Below, piece after piece: positions 12,970 through 26,200 of a stretch of 64,000 bases of DNA. Every line of letters begins with the position of its first letter. Position 1 is the first letter of the stretch. Origin of the DNA: Formicarius rufipectus (lineage: Eukaryota > Chordata > Aves > Passeriformes > Formicariidae). Under the pieces are notes generated by a model. The model was given only the letters and a program-made list of their open reading frames with translations. It ran no database searches and was not told the DNA's origin. A program made the position numbers and the translations under genes. The stretch is taken from the NCBI GenBank assembly GCA_013399695.1, contig VXAU01000952.1, positions 31,459-95,458 on the forward strand. The letters are read 5' to 3'.

Positions 12970-13276
12970 CACAGAATCACAGAACATGCTGAGTTGGAAG
13001 GAACCCACAAGGATCGTCCAGTCCAACTCCTGGCCTGGCACAGGAGCATCCAAACCCTCCTGGAGCTCTGGCAGCCTCGGGGCTGTGCCCACCACCCTCT
13101 GGGGGAAGAAGAGCCTTTGGCTGAGATCCCCCCTGCCCCTGCCCTGACACAACTGCAGCCATTCCCTGGGGCTGTCCCTGGTCCCACAGAGCACAGATCA
13201 GTGCCTGCCCCTGCTCTGCCCCTCCCCGGGGAGTTGTCCCTGCAGGGAGGTCTCCTCTCAGTCTCCGGGCTGAACA
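12970..13276 (-). mobile_element. CR1 LINE 3' region
   Basis: It begins CACAGAATCACAGAACATGC, then GAGTTGGAAGGAACCCACAA, TCCAGTCCAACTCCTGGC and CCTCCTGGAGCTCTGGCAGC, and ends near CTCAGTCTCCGGGCTGAACA. This is the reverse complement of a passerine-type CR1 3' end, so the element's sense strand is minus. It is 5'-truncated, as is usual for CR1. Confidence 0.9.
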
Positions 13277-13288
13277 CATTGAACACAC

Positions 13289-13307
13289 CAATGCACACAC
13301 ACACACC
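13289..13307. repeat. Short (CA)n microsatellite
   Basis: About seven CA units lie just beyond the truncated end of the CR1 copy. Confidence 0.85.
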
Positions 13308-14051
13308 TCAGCAGCAGCACATGAACACACAGGGCTGTATGTCCCAAAGAGGAACAAGACCAGTGTTCTGAACAGCCCTAAAATCCTCACAACAACCAAC
13401 TCCATCAAAAGCATCTTAGCCACAACCATCTCAAAAAGCCCCAGAATTACAGAATTCCTTGTAACTCAGCCTCTAGCAGCATTGCCAGCATGCTGCTTGT
13501 GTGCAAATCACAATGAGAATAGCTGAAAGTACTGCGAGTGCAGGGCAAGTACTTGTTTTCCTGTAAGATTCACATGCCCAGAGATTCAACTTGAGCTCTG
13601 TGGAACTCTCAAAGCTCCCAAGGACTGCTTCATTTCAGTTCAAACCAAATATCCCTCCATCTGAAAAGATGACAGTGCTTCACTAAAGCTCTGGATTCAC
13701 CTGAACTCAAGCCTAGCGCTCATGAGGAAAGGATTTCCCCAGCCACCAACTTGGGTATCCTTTATGAGTTGCAGAAGACACGGCGTGAGCTCATCCCTTG
13801 GGCAGAAAAAGATTTGTCTCTTCAAGCACCATCTTACACTAATAAACTGGAGCATAGCAGCACTGTGGGGACTGCGTGCAGTTGAGAGGCAGCTCCAACA
13901 GAACAAATCTCATCATCTTAATCTGGAAAAGGTTTTTTTCACTTTTATTCTATTTGCTCTTATTATTTTTCTCTCAAGAGACTTTTAGCACAACATGCTA
14001 GATTAAAGCCTTTGACCCTGCAGTTTGGGAGATGCCAGTAAATATTCTTAC

Positions 14052-14232
14052 CATATTTATCTCCATCTTCTCCTTTGGCACTGATCCTTCTGCCAAGCAC
14101 TTGGATGTGCTTCCCACTTGTCCTGCTGTAGAGCTGATAGAGCCGAAGCTGCTTCCTGCTTACATCGTCCCTCGCTCGCGTCTGGTTCTCCACGTGTATC
14201 CGAAAATCCACATTCTCCTCGGCAGCAAACAT
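14052..14232 (-). CDS. FGF18: FGF18 coding exon 3 (mature N-terminus and start of FGF core)
   Basis: This 181-bp exon has acceptor CTCTCTCAG and donor GTAAGA. It encodes residues 24-83, from MFAAEENVDFRIHVENQTRA through SRKQLRLYQLYSRTSGKHIQ to RRISAKGEDGDKY, plus the first base of an Ala codon. From AEEN onwards it is almost identical to mammalian FGF18 as I remember it. The sequon NQT and the trefoil strand QLYSRTSGKHIQVLG are intact. Phase 1 at the end fits the family's next residues (Ala-Gln-Leu-Leu). Confidence 0.97.
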
Positions 14233-17200
14233 CTGAGAGAGATGGGGAGTGGGGGGAGAGAACATGAACACAACCAGCCTCTTGGACAGGAGGACTGCAC
14301 ACCAACCTGCCAAGGGGCAAGGGGCACTGGAGGACTCGGATTTGGCTGCCCTTCACTTGACAGCTGCAGCCACAGTATCAGGCACTCAGCGTGTAACTCT
14401 ACCCAGAGCTGGCTCTCCACAGGAAACCAAACCTGGGGTTTTACAATCAAACTGGATTGTTTTGGGGTTTTTTTAATAAAAACTGCCTGGCTCTGCTTTG
14501 ATTTAATCCTGGTCAGCCACGCTGGCCATAAATTAGGCTCTCCACTGAATATGCAAAACCTCTACCAGGTTACAGGGATAGAGATGGGAGAACGGGGAAG
14601 GACAACCCCGTCTCACAGATTTGCTGCATCACCTTCAGCATCTGCACTGATTCCCTGGATTAACTGCAGGGAGAAGTCAAGGAAAAAAACCTATCTGTGC
14701 TGCTGTTAGCAGACTGGGCTCAAGCTTTGCACAGGAATAAAATCTGCTACAATGAAAGTGTCACAGGCACTCTTCAGCTTAACTGTTTCACCAGCGCTGC
14801 CCTTCAGTGAAGCCAACTCACCTGTGGATGCATTTCTGTCCACCTCAACAGGGCCATGGCTTGGGGAGAGATCACAGGGAGTGGTGAGAGTCATGTTCCA
14901 CTGCACAGCCATGATCAGCAGGGGTCTGATTGCCTCAGCCACCTCATCTGTTTGTTCTGGCCAATGCAGTAAATTAACCTTAGTTCACTACAGCCTTAAA
15001 ATATTACCAGAAAATTTTTGTTTCATTTCCTATCTTAACTATTCCCAAGAAACACCAAGAAAGAACTTCCCCTTTTTCTTCCACGATCGTCCTGATTTGC
15101 CCAAGGTCAGAGGGCCTGACAGCACAGACATTTTCAAGATGCCCTCCCAAAGGGGAGATTGGGCAGCATGCACCCTAAAGCACTTCACACCCAAACAATA
15201 CCAAAGCCCCAAAATTGCTCCATGATCTGTCTGTCTGTGGACCATCTGCACCACAACATCCATGCTGCCCACTCCAGACTCACAGATGGACAACATTTTG
15301 GTAGCAGACTCCTGTCACAGGACAATAAATAATTTAGAAACATGGCACTCATGTTCTCCTGGCCTGCAAGCAACAGTGTTCTAACGTATCAGTGTGCAGA
15401 GGAAGCTGGCAATGCAAATGGAAAAGGTCAATAAATCCTACTTCAGATCCATTCCAGACTAAAACATGTAAGAGCAAGTGGCCACAACACACAAAACAGC
15501 CCTGCTTCAGCCTCCTCCTTGTCATTTTGTACCAGCAAATCCCTCGAAGCCATGCACTCCCTGAGAGTCAATACCTCCAAAGATCTTTTCAGCATTTGCA
15601 ATTATCAAGGGAACACCCAGGCCTGCAGCAGGAGGAAACCTTCAGGCCAGCAGCGCTGCTCAGCCCCAGACCTTTACTGAGCAGCCTGGACCACAGCAGC
15701 ACATCCAGCACAGTGGCTGCAGCACTGAGGTTCACAGGCAGGACCGCCTCAGGTGCTGTTGTTAAATGCTGGGATTCTGCTATTTGAACTTTTGGACTCA
15801 AAGTGATTTGACACTCTTCTTTTGCTGTCAGTAGCTGTAAGGAGCTGAAGGCACGGGCACAGGAAAAGGGCAATGCTGGATCTAAACAGACATTCATGGT
15901 GATGACAGAAGTGACAGACAAGGGTTACATTATTTCCCACTCTCAGAAGACAGTGCAGCCAGAAGCTGTGATCCAATGCTGAGCATGGGACAGGAGAAGC
16001 AGCCGTGGCACCTGCCCAGAGGGCACAGCAGGATGCCACAGTGGGATGCTGGCAGAGGTCTGTCAGCATGGAGCTCACTCTGCTCTCCCCAGGTACCACA
16101 GCTACACCTGAGCACAGCAAGCAGGACTTAGCTTTTGACAGAAATAATATTAATGTCTTTTTTTCCCTGCCTACATCTCTTCTTGCTTTCTTTTCAAAAG
16201 CCATTGTTGCAAAGGATGCTAAACTACCAAGGCCAGAGATGTTCCGGTCATGCTGACAGTCTGCCACGTGCCCAAAAAGCAAGGCTTTTTGCAGTTAAAA
16301 TTCTGGCTCCATCATTTTAAGATTTAAAACAGATTTTAAATCAAGATGACGTCGTTACATTGCTTTCACCACATGTTAATGAATTTCACATTTTTCTAGG
16401 AAAAAAACCAAAACAGGTGGGATCTAAAGTAGGGGGAAGGGAAGGCTGCTTTGCTTTCTTGGAAACCCGCAACAGAAAAGGCAATCTGTTTTCCAAAACA
16501 TGTTTTAATTCTCTTCTAATTGTCTCTGGAGCACTCGCACTGCAGAGGCCCCAGCCCGCAGCTGCAGTGCCTGGGTGGATCTGGGAGCACCCATGGAGCA
16601 TCCTGCACTGTGCTCAGCCCCAAGCACATCACAAACACACCTGTACGTTTGTCACCACGGTCCTGCCTAAGATCAGATAGTTAAGCCTTGCAAGAAGGGC
16701 ACATGGCAGCATAGAGGAATGTCCCCATCTCCTCCTGCCCCAGCCAAGGACCTGGTTGGCACCACCCACAGCCCAGCACCTCATCCAAGCCCAGCAGTAG
16801 CCTGATGCAGGAATCAACAGGTGACACTGATTCCCAAAATACAGTCAGCCTAAGCATATATCAGTCCATCATTTCTCCAGCAATAGACCCAGCTCCAACC
16901 TAGGGAAAGAAATTGTGGAAGAGGAACACACTACAGGTTACCCCTGCAGCTGATCTGTCCCTTGCCAAGAAGCCGTGGTCCAGAGCAGCAGTGAAACCAC
17001 CCGGATTTAGCTGCCTGCTTAAAGATAAGCTCATGCTTAACTACTCTGTGGAAACAGGATGCTCTGCTGGAGTGTGGCCAAGAGAAATTAGCTATGCCAG
17101 CCTGGGCTGCATCTGGGCTGCAGCAGAGAGCATCAATACCTAAAACCAAAATTTTATGCAGTGTTGATTTCACAAGATAAAACCTATTTGATCATTGTTG

Positions 17201-20200
17201 AAATCCACTCGCACAGGATTCTTGCTCTACAGAGCACACTCCCTCAAGCAGCAAACTTCTCTGAGATAAGAATGTCCATTTATGTATACCATAAGAGATA
17301 CTCTCTTTCATAAATCTCAAAAAAATTAGTAACATATGTCTTCTTTGGCAACTGATCACCAACACTCAGTCAAGAAGGTCACTGAAAACCAAGTACATCC
17401 ACCCCCAAATACATTACCATAACAATCACAAAAATGAATGCAGAAACATCTTTGAGTCCCTTAAACTTCAGGGCTTTCACTCCTGTTCACCAAAGCAACA
17501 GGATTTTTTTACTTTTTTTTTTTTTTGAACTGTTGATATGTTGTTACTGCACATAGAGACATCATCACAGACTGACCACCATCTTTTTTTGGCCTTTCAG
17601 TCTGACCATCCACATGTTCATGCAGCAAAACTCACAGACTCTGGAACCAGAGTTCCATACGACAGGTCCCTGAAGTGAGCAGCTCCTTGCACCCTCTACC
17701 TCCCGATCAGCACCATGTCCTGCGGCACCAGGGACAGGAGACACGGCTCCTCCACCATTTAGGTGGGATTTGAGGTTGTATTATGGTCTGGTTTGCATCT
17801 ATCCAGCCGGCACGGGTGACTGTCTATGCACGACAACTTCAGCATCTCAGGATAGTAGTTTCTCACTCTTTGGCAACAGTTTAAATTCTGCAAAATCCCA
17901 ATCGATAAATCGGACCATCAAATTTGGTTTCATTTTCACTCTTCCTCTCTTTCTCTTTTCCATCAGTTCCTTATCCATTTATTTGTTATTTGTCACTACA
18001 CCTTTCAGTGACAATATACAACTACAAAGACATCCTAAAAACAGACTTGGCAATACAGAGCTTATGTCAGGGAATAAACAACATTCCTTTAAAAAACAGC
18101 CATCATCTCAAGCCACTGGTGGATCAGAAATGCCTCACACCTGCAAAGAAGCAGCTCTCCCTCCTCTGTTGTACTTGCCCAATCATTCAGGTTAGGAGCA
18201 TTTAGTCGTACCTCCTTTCCAAACAGCCACTGGAACCAGAAACTACATCTGTCTTCAGCGAGTCCACAATGGGAGATTTTCAAGTGATTTTTTGCCGAGT
18301 GGTTCTTACACAACGAGCGGTTTCATTTTAAATGGCTTTACACGATCCTTCAGCTTAAAGAACAACTCCCCGCTTTGTTAAATCCCAGACGGAGGGCAAG
18401 GGAAAGACCATTTTCTGATGCAGCCTAAGGTTTCACCACGCAGCAATCCAAGAAAAGCCTCCAAGAGCAGCACTGCACTGTCAGTCCTGCACAGGCTGTG
18501 CCCATCTCTGCACTCCCGGATGCCTCACTGTGAACGGAGAGCAATCCCAGCCCCGCCGAGGTCAATGAAATCCCCACTGTGCCAAGCCACGTTCACGGGA
18601 TTTGGCTTTCCACCCAACCAACCTCCATGCACTTCAGATTTTCTATTTTGAGCTTTCCAGTAATAGGGGATATTAATCTGTTATTGTTCATGTCATAAAC
18701 TGTTACAGCATGAGATGTCCAAGGCTCACAGCATGGCCAAGTTAGCTGGGAGCTGGACTTCAAAATTTCCTGATATTTTTGCTATTTATGCTACGGAGCC
18801 TCCAAGCCTCAACAGAGAGCAAACCATATGTCATTCCCCCAACTGAACCAGGAATACAAAATCCCTCCTGCTAAGGGCCGTACCGATTGCAAAAGATAAA
18901 CAAATCAAGCTATTCAAAGTCCTCTCAAACCCCATCTGATAAGCAGGAAATACTTATTACTTTTCAGCCATCAAATCAACCCAATATTAATGACTTTCTC
19001 CATGACCTTCTAAACACATGAAAGTTAAGTCGATAAAGTCAACAAGAGGATAGCCAAGACAGATCTTTCTCAAGTCCTCAAAGGCAAGTAACAAACCACT
19101 TTGCTTCCATGACTTTGGCAAAATTCCTGTATGCCAATTACAGGAGGATTTGCTAGCTCACCAGGACAGCCATCCTCAGCATACAGTGAAACACAATGCA
19201 CTCCTTATTTGCTGCTTTTTCCTCCATTTAACTGCAAAGTCAGTTCATTGTGAGGATATTGTTACTTTTATGTTACAGTCTAGTCCAGAGCCAGACAAGT
19301 GGATCTGCCCTGCTCGGGTGTAGTCCCTTCTTTGGGCCCTAGAAGTACATTTGGAAATTCATCTAATGCAAAGCAGCTCTACAATCAGATATGCACCAGG
19401 GACCCAGAGTGAAGGGAGAGGGCACTTTAGAGTGAAACTCTGTGCGTCCAATGGGGCAGAGGCTATGGCATGACAGTGCCAGAACTGCACAAATGCAGCA
19501 AAGCCTCACAAAACAGCAGAACTTAGAGCTTTGCTGCGGTGTTTGTTTCCCCCTGCTACCCACAGAAAAATATTTTTATTTAGAAAGTAAATATCCAAAA
19601 AGCTAAGTTGCACTTTGAGGCTTGGGAGATGTGGATGGTGACTGCACCCTCCGGGATGCACCAAGGAAGGGCAGCACAGAGCACCATGGAAGTGGTTGTT
19701 CAAAATGAGGCAGATATGAGATTCCACAAAAGATTTCACCAATGGCATTTACAAAGCACCTCACTTGAAATGCTGTTTGATTTTTCTTTTTGGTGAGAAA
19801 ATAAATATTCAATTGGACAAGCATGAATGTCCTATTAAAAACCCAGAGGCCAAAAGCTCTCACTCCACAAGAGCTTTACCACCTTACAGATTATTCATAA
19901 ATTGAGTTATGAACCATTTTTTTGTCTTTGCTTCCTTAGAAGGCTGTTCCAGAAACACTTCACTAATATTATCTGTCTTCATTTTCTATCTCATGTATTT
20001 GCCTTCAGTTTACATCTGTTTACTTTTTGTCCTTGTTCTGGCCAGGACAGGGATAATTCTTTTTGCAGTAGCTGGGATGGGGTGTGGCTGACGGGGCATG
20101 GTCAGGATCCAGACTTTATACCACCTCATGGCATTGCCAGTGGCAAGGAGAAGGGAGTTTCTTCCGAGGAAAAGGGGGTCTTCCCAGGCAAGGAACCGCA

Positions 20201-23200
20201 GTGGGGGCAGCGGTCAGGGTGGGCTGGCACCACCTGCAGTCGCCTCGGGTCAGGCTGGAGAGCGTTTTACAGGTGAATCATGTTCTCTTTTGTACACTTT
20301 CACTGTTAATATTGTTTGTTGCTACTATTCATTTTCTTACCTCATTGCTGTTTCCAGTAAATTGTTCTTATCTCAGCCCCTGATCTTTGCCTTTTGTGCC
20401 TCCCATTCTCCTCTCTGGCCACTCCCAGGGGGAGGAGGGGGTATGAAGGAGGGGTAGGAGGAGTGAGTAAGTAGCAGCATGGTTTGGAAAGGCTCAGTGG
20501 GAGAACTAAACTGGGGAGTACCACTCGTAAACCACAACACTCTTGTAGTGACAGTGTCCTTCAGCTTGAGTAATACTTTTGCTGAATGTGCTTCTCCTTG
20601 CAATGTGTTCAGGCAATTCCCCTTCTCTGCTCTCTTCCCAGTCTCTATTTCACCATGCTGGGGCATGAATTATGCCAAGAATAGACCACCTTCGCCTCCC
20701 CTCTTCACAGAGGGGCTCCTGCCCGCACAGGGTGCTGCGCTCTCCCTTGGCATGGGCCCACGCATGAGATGTTGGCCCTTCACAGAGAAAAACCCGGAGT
20801 TCTCCCTGCTCCTGCACAGATGTGCTCTGGAATTGAGCCCCGAATTGCTTTGACTTGAGCATTTTCAAGTTGCAGTAGTATGTGAAATGCAGGGCAATTT
20901 GCTCTTTGTTCAGTGCACTCTTAAATGGAGTGCATGTAGGGATGGAGCCAGAAAGGAGAAGGAAACAGGGTGATGAGGGGGTCAAACCTACCCATCCCTT
21001 TGGATTTCAGAAATGTTAAACAGAAATCAAAGGGAAGACATTTCCAGGACTTGGAAAAGGGGACATACAGCTCAGTGAGGTGACACATACTTGGATCCAT
21101 AAGCTGCTCTGCAAGCAAAGCCTTCTTTCCTCCAGAGAGCTGCCTGCTGCATTCAGAGGCAGATTAAATCTCCTGGGGCAGTGTCAGACCTCCTTCCTTT
21201 CTGAAACACTCAGCCTCTGAGGAATAAAGGTGACGCTCAGCCATACTCCCCAGCAGCTCCTGTCTGCTGTCCAAACCAGGTACCACTGCTAAAGCAAAGT
21301 GTCTGTCCACCTTCAGGTGCCAAACACAGTGTTACTGAACCTGGTATGAAACCAGGAGGAGGTGCCAAGAAACTGGAACCTGAGAGTTTGAGGCAATGAA
21401 TGGATTATGGTCCATAAGTCAGTATTTGACCATTAGATGGACAAAGATGATTCCACCTTCAAGAAAATCAAGTTTCCCCTTTTGATGAGGGAGTGAGGCA
21501 TAGCCAGAACTGTGAAAAAGCACCACTGGTGAAATGTTGACAATTTCAACTTGCTCCACCTGGGGAAATGGTTAATTCTGAGGAAGAGCTTGGTTTCAGC
21601 CTTGATTAATGACTTTGCCCACACTGCACAGCCCAGCCCAGAGTGCTGCCCAAGCGCTGCGATGCAGATCTCAGATGGCTCCACCACCCCCCTGCTCCCC
21701 ATCTCCACCAGCCTCTTCTCACACATCCAGGACCAGGTCACTGCCACCCCCCAGGGTCACGTTATTAACACCATCCCCACGAGCAGCAGCAGCTCAGCAG
21801 CCCTGATGAGCCAGCCCACCCTCTGGCATCTGTGCTGTGGTGCAGCAGTGCCCAAGGGGCCAAGACTGAGACACTTCCAGCACCCAAAGGCTGCTCTTGC
21901 CCAGTTGGACCAGTTCCTGCTACCTGTGCTGGCCAAAGCAAATCAACCCCATGCATCTCAACCGAGGGAGATCTGCAGGATGCCACCACTTGCCACAGGC
22001 TCTCGACAGTTTTGAGTCTCCAAAAATACAATTCGGACCTTAAGTCTTTGTCTTATTTTCTCCTGTTGTGATATATCCATTTTTTTATTTTTTATTTTTT
22101 TTTTTAGATAAGGGCTGGTATTATTTTACCACAGCTATCCAATCAGGCAAGGAGCAAGCAAGGCTTTTTCTTTCTTCCTTTCTTTCTTTGTCTTTCTTTT
22201 TTAATGCTTGTTATATCTCTGCTATATACTTCCTCTCCACACAGAAATACCCCTTCAAAGCTTGATATTATTGAGCAGCTTTCAACCATGCCCAGCAGAG
22301 CCATGTATTCTCTGCATTTGTCTGGCCTTTGTTTCTAGGAATGAAATACCAATGGCTGAACAGTGTGACTTCGTTTCACTCCTTCATTCCAATACTTGTT
22401 CTATTTCTATCCCACTGGGTCAAACTCACCTATTGTGAGACCTCACCGATTTCAATTACATCAGGGATTAATTTGTTCCATTGCGTTGAAGCTGTTAATA
22501 CAATCCTGGCTGGCTCTAGATTAGAAAAGGCACAGTGAGACCTCCCTCGCAGGCAGTGTGTTTAACAGCAGTTTTGATCTTCAGTTTTGTTCAGCAGTGG
22601 GGTGGTTTTTTTCTTCCCTTTGTGCCCCTTTGCCCCTCTTTTCACAATCTTCCCCTTCCTTTCTAAATTGTCCTTATCAGAACTGGGTGGTCCTTCTGAC
22701 TTCCACTGTGACTGGCAACGTGTTGCCTCCCAAAGCCGCTGCCCAGGGCTTGCAAGGGAGGTCAGTGCTGGAAGGATGGTCCGGTCTGATGCCACGCAGA
22801 CATGACCACTCCAGCTTTGGCACCTCATCTCCCCCAGGATCATTTCAGAGGGTCGCTGCAGGTCTCCATGTACCCAAAGGGACCTGCAGATGCTGGTTCT
22901 GCAGCTCCAACCCCTGGCCAACTGTCTGTCTCCAGGGGAGAACAGAGATGCTCCATGTGGCAGATGGACACACCTTTGTCAAGCAGCTCTGGTTGTCCTG
23001 TCAGGTCTTCCTGTACTGGGACATGAGATCATGACAGAGCTTTAAAATGTCCAGCCCTGTGGTCTCATAGGACATCTGTGACACCAGCGATCCCAGCAAT
23101 CCTGACTCAAAACTGTGCTTATTCATGTGATTTTGTCTCAGGAAGAGACATTGGGTGCAGGGAAACCCAGGGCCCATGTGGGCACAAAGCAGTTCAGCTT

Positions 23201-26200
23201 TGCTTGAGTGCTACAACTCCCTCCCACAAAATCCACTGCTCTTCATTTAAAAAAAATCTAATCATCTCTCTAGCAAACTGTGTTCTGGGAACACAGTGTG
23301 ATGACTCCAGAATAATAAGAACAAGAGTTTCAAAAGATAAGTAGGAGGAAAAATAGAGGATATTAAAATCAATCAGACAGCTCAACAGATTCCAGGGCTC
23401 CAAATTTATTCCAATGTTAAGCACCCAGTTTTCCAAAATGTACAACATTCTCATTTACTACTGCACTATTTTCATTTTTTTATTGGAAGAAACACAGCAA
23501 TAAGCTGGACCAGTATCACCCAACTGTTTATTTAACTGAGCATTAACTTAGATGCTGGTGGAGCCATCCCAGGGAAATCCCCATGCTCCACACACTGCCC
23601 CACCTGCCAGCTCCCAGTCCAGTCACCCACTCAGGTCTCACCCCTTTGATGCCAAGTATTCTCTGGACAGCACTTCCTTGTACCTGCCACCTTGGACCTG
23701 TGAGCTGGGGGGCCGTGGCAACCCAAGCTTTGGTGCCAGCAGAAACCCTCACACCTCCACAGCACTGAGACCTCCCTGTGCATGCATTGCTCTGGACACA
23801 GAGAATCACAGAATATCCTGAGCTGGGGGGGGACCCACAAGGATTATCCAGTCCAACTGTCCTGCATGGACACCTCAACAATGCCACCCTGTCCCTGACA
23901 GCATTGTCCAAACCCTCCTGGAGCTCTGGCAGTCTTGGTACTGTGCCCACTGCCCTGGGGAGCCTGGTCAGTGCCCACCACCCTCTGGGGAAAGAAACTT
24001 TTGCTGAGATCCGACCTAAACCCCCCAACACATCCTACCATGCAGATCAAACCTACTCTGAGACACACAGCCCTTGAAGAAACAACAGGATCAGCTCTGG
24101 ATGATGTGTTACCCTCCACAGTCCTGATCTACAAAAATCACTGCTTCCTCAAGCCTAAGCTTTCCAAAATATTCCCCTTTATTGTAGAAATCTGCTGTGG
24201 TTTCTTCCAGGTGGTTTTACTGGGGAAGGACTAAGCTCCCATTGCTGCCACTTCCCCACAGTCATTTCCAACACCATCAAGTTCAATGAGGGCAAAACAA
24301 AACCCCAAACAATCTCCCCCTCTTGATGTGCACCCATGGGCTGCTCTCCCTGCTCAGGGCCAAATTTCCACGTTCATTCATTTCCCTTGCACTCTGCTGA
24401 CCAGTGGCAATGTCCTTCAGACTTCACACGTGCCACATACGGTCCCCCATCCCCAAGTGGCCCCGTGCTGCTGCCGTCACTGCTTACACCAGCACACACG
24501 TATTTCCCAGAAGTGGCTTCATGCCTGTGTCCCTCCTGGTGGTATCACTGCCATGGAATCTGCAACAGGCTTTGCAGAACAGTCCCAACCAACCCATGTG
24601 AGACCGTGGACTGGGGAGGGTGGCATGCTACAACTGCCTCCACTCTCTTAACACAATAAAAATTTTCTTTTCTTGATGGAGAAAACACTCTCACTGAAAT
24701 AAATTGCCCAGACATGCAGGAATCAAACCCATTCAGCAATTCGGTCTGTTGCAAGGAGTTGTCTACTGGTGGTTTCAAGCAATTGAAACAGGCATTCGAT
24801 AAACAAACCTTGAGAGGAAACTGTTACGTCTCACCAGCCCAAACCCCACTCAGAGCAAACGCAGTCCCCGCCAGGGCAGCAGGGCACTACCCTGTGTGCA
24901 TCACCCACCCGGCGTGCTGTGCAGGACCTTTGGCAGCAGACCCAGCAGCCAGCTTGCTCCTTAAACAACTTAAGAGCCTTTGCCCAAGACACAGGGAGCT
25001 CTGCAAAGGTGAGAAACAAGGGTGAGGGGCTGGCCCCCATCCCCGGGGTGCTGCTGGCCGAGCGCGGTCCGTGCCCGGCTCCCCCTGCCCCGTCCCTCAC
25101 GCCGCTGTGGAGGAGCCCGGGGGGCTGCAGTGCCCACCAGGGCAGTGCTCCCAGCGGGGTGCTCCCGGGACAAAAGCTGCAGCACCCCACTAAAAATACT
25201 TACCAGCAATTTGTTTGTCTCTTCAGACAAGACTTGAGCCAATTTACTGACAAACCTGCCAGGTTCAAAGCACTCCTGCCCTTTCCTCCCCTTCCATCCA
25301 CCACAGCAGCCTCTTGCCAGGACAGATGCTCGAGCTGCGAACCCGTTTGGCCACAGCAGCACGACAAAGTGGAAAGAAACTCCAAGCCCACTCCCCTGAA
25401 ACCAGTCAAGAGTTTTCCAAACCCTGGGAAAACACAGAGTCACTTACCATGAGGGCTTTGAACACCAGTTTAAAGCACAGGCGTGCCCAGGTTCAAGGTG
25501 ACATCTCTGCTCCTCTGCTCGATACCAGCCCAGCCAAGACCTCCAAGAAAACAGGAGCAGAAGCACAAGACATGGAAAACCCAAGGGATACTCGGGAAAA
25601 CACTGCCATCAGAAGGAGAAGGACTATCATTGGAGACCAACTTCCCCAAAACAGAATAAACATTTGCAGGGGCAGCACCGCAGCAGATCTGATACTTATC
25701 CTGGGAGCTCCTTTTATCCCGGTCCCCTGACACCCTCCAAGGAACGCAGAGATCCCTGCTCCCACTGCAGAAAAGCAACTCCCTCTAGGGTAAAACACGG
25801 CAACTGCTGAGTAGTGCACACCAGTTCAGGGCAGGATTCCCAAAATGCCTTTTTGCTTTTCATTTGCTAAGAACACAGATGTGGCTGACCAGTGTCCCCA
25901 CAGCAGCTCCCCAGCCCTGGCCTCACGTCAGAGGTGGCTTCTCCAAAAGCCCACAGCTTATTCAGCAGAGGGGACCTGATTGAATTATCCCATGTCACTT
26001 TTCTTCTATCACATTTCCCCTCTGGAAATCATTAACTAAGCTCCAGTCAATCCCAGTCCTGCTCCTTCTGGCAAGATAACATCCAGTGATCCTGTGCAGG
26101 AATGGTGCCAAGGAGATGCACCTCCTCAGATGTCCCTTCTCACCCATCCCATGATTTGGCAGCCTCTATGCAATGCTCGAATATAAGAAAATGCTTGTGC

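Larger units (their letters stand above)
1..14051 (-). other. FGF18: FGF18 intron 3 (partial, continues left of window)
   Basis: Noncoding sequence follows the exon 3 donor. It holds an AT palindrome at the left edge, two or three CR1 fragments (about 2931, 6831 and 12970), a degenerate minisatellite (about 8060-8190) and a poly(T) run at 10263-10284. It also holds an AT-rich, possibly conserved block (10300-10790) and a CpG-rich block with TCF/LEF-like motifs (11380-12600). I recognise no coding exon here. Stretches 200-2900, 3020-6800, 6890-7900 and 8450-10200 show nothing that I can name. Confidence 0.85.

Noticed and set aside
12977..13429. 150-codon minus-strand frame
   Set aside because: It lies in the CR1 3' region, which is noncoding UTR of the retroelement.
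1..14051. FGF18 exons 4 and 5
   Set aside because: I looked for the family motifs (FYLCMNRKGK, GWYVGFTKKGRPRKG) on the minus strand and did not find them; they most likely lie left of the window.
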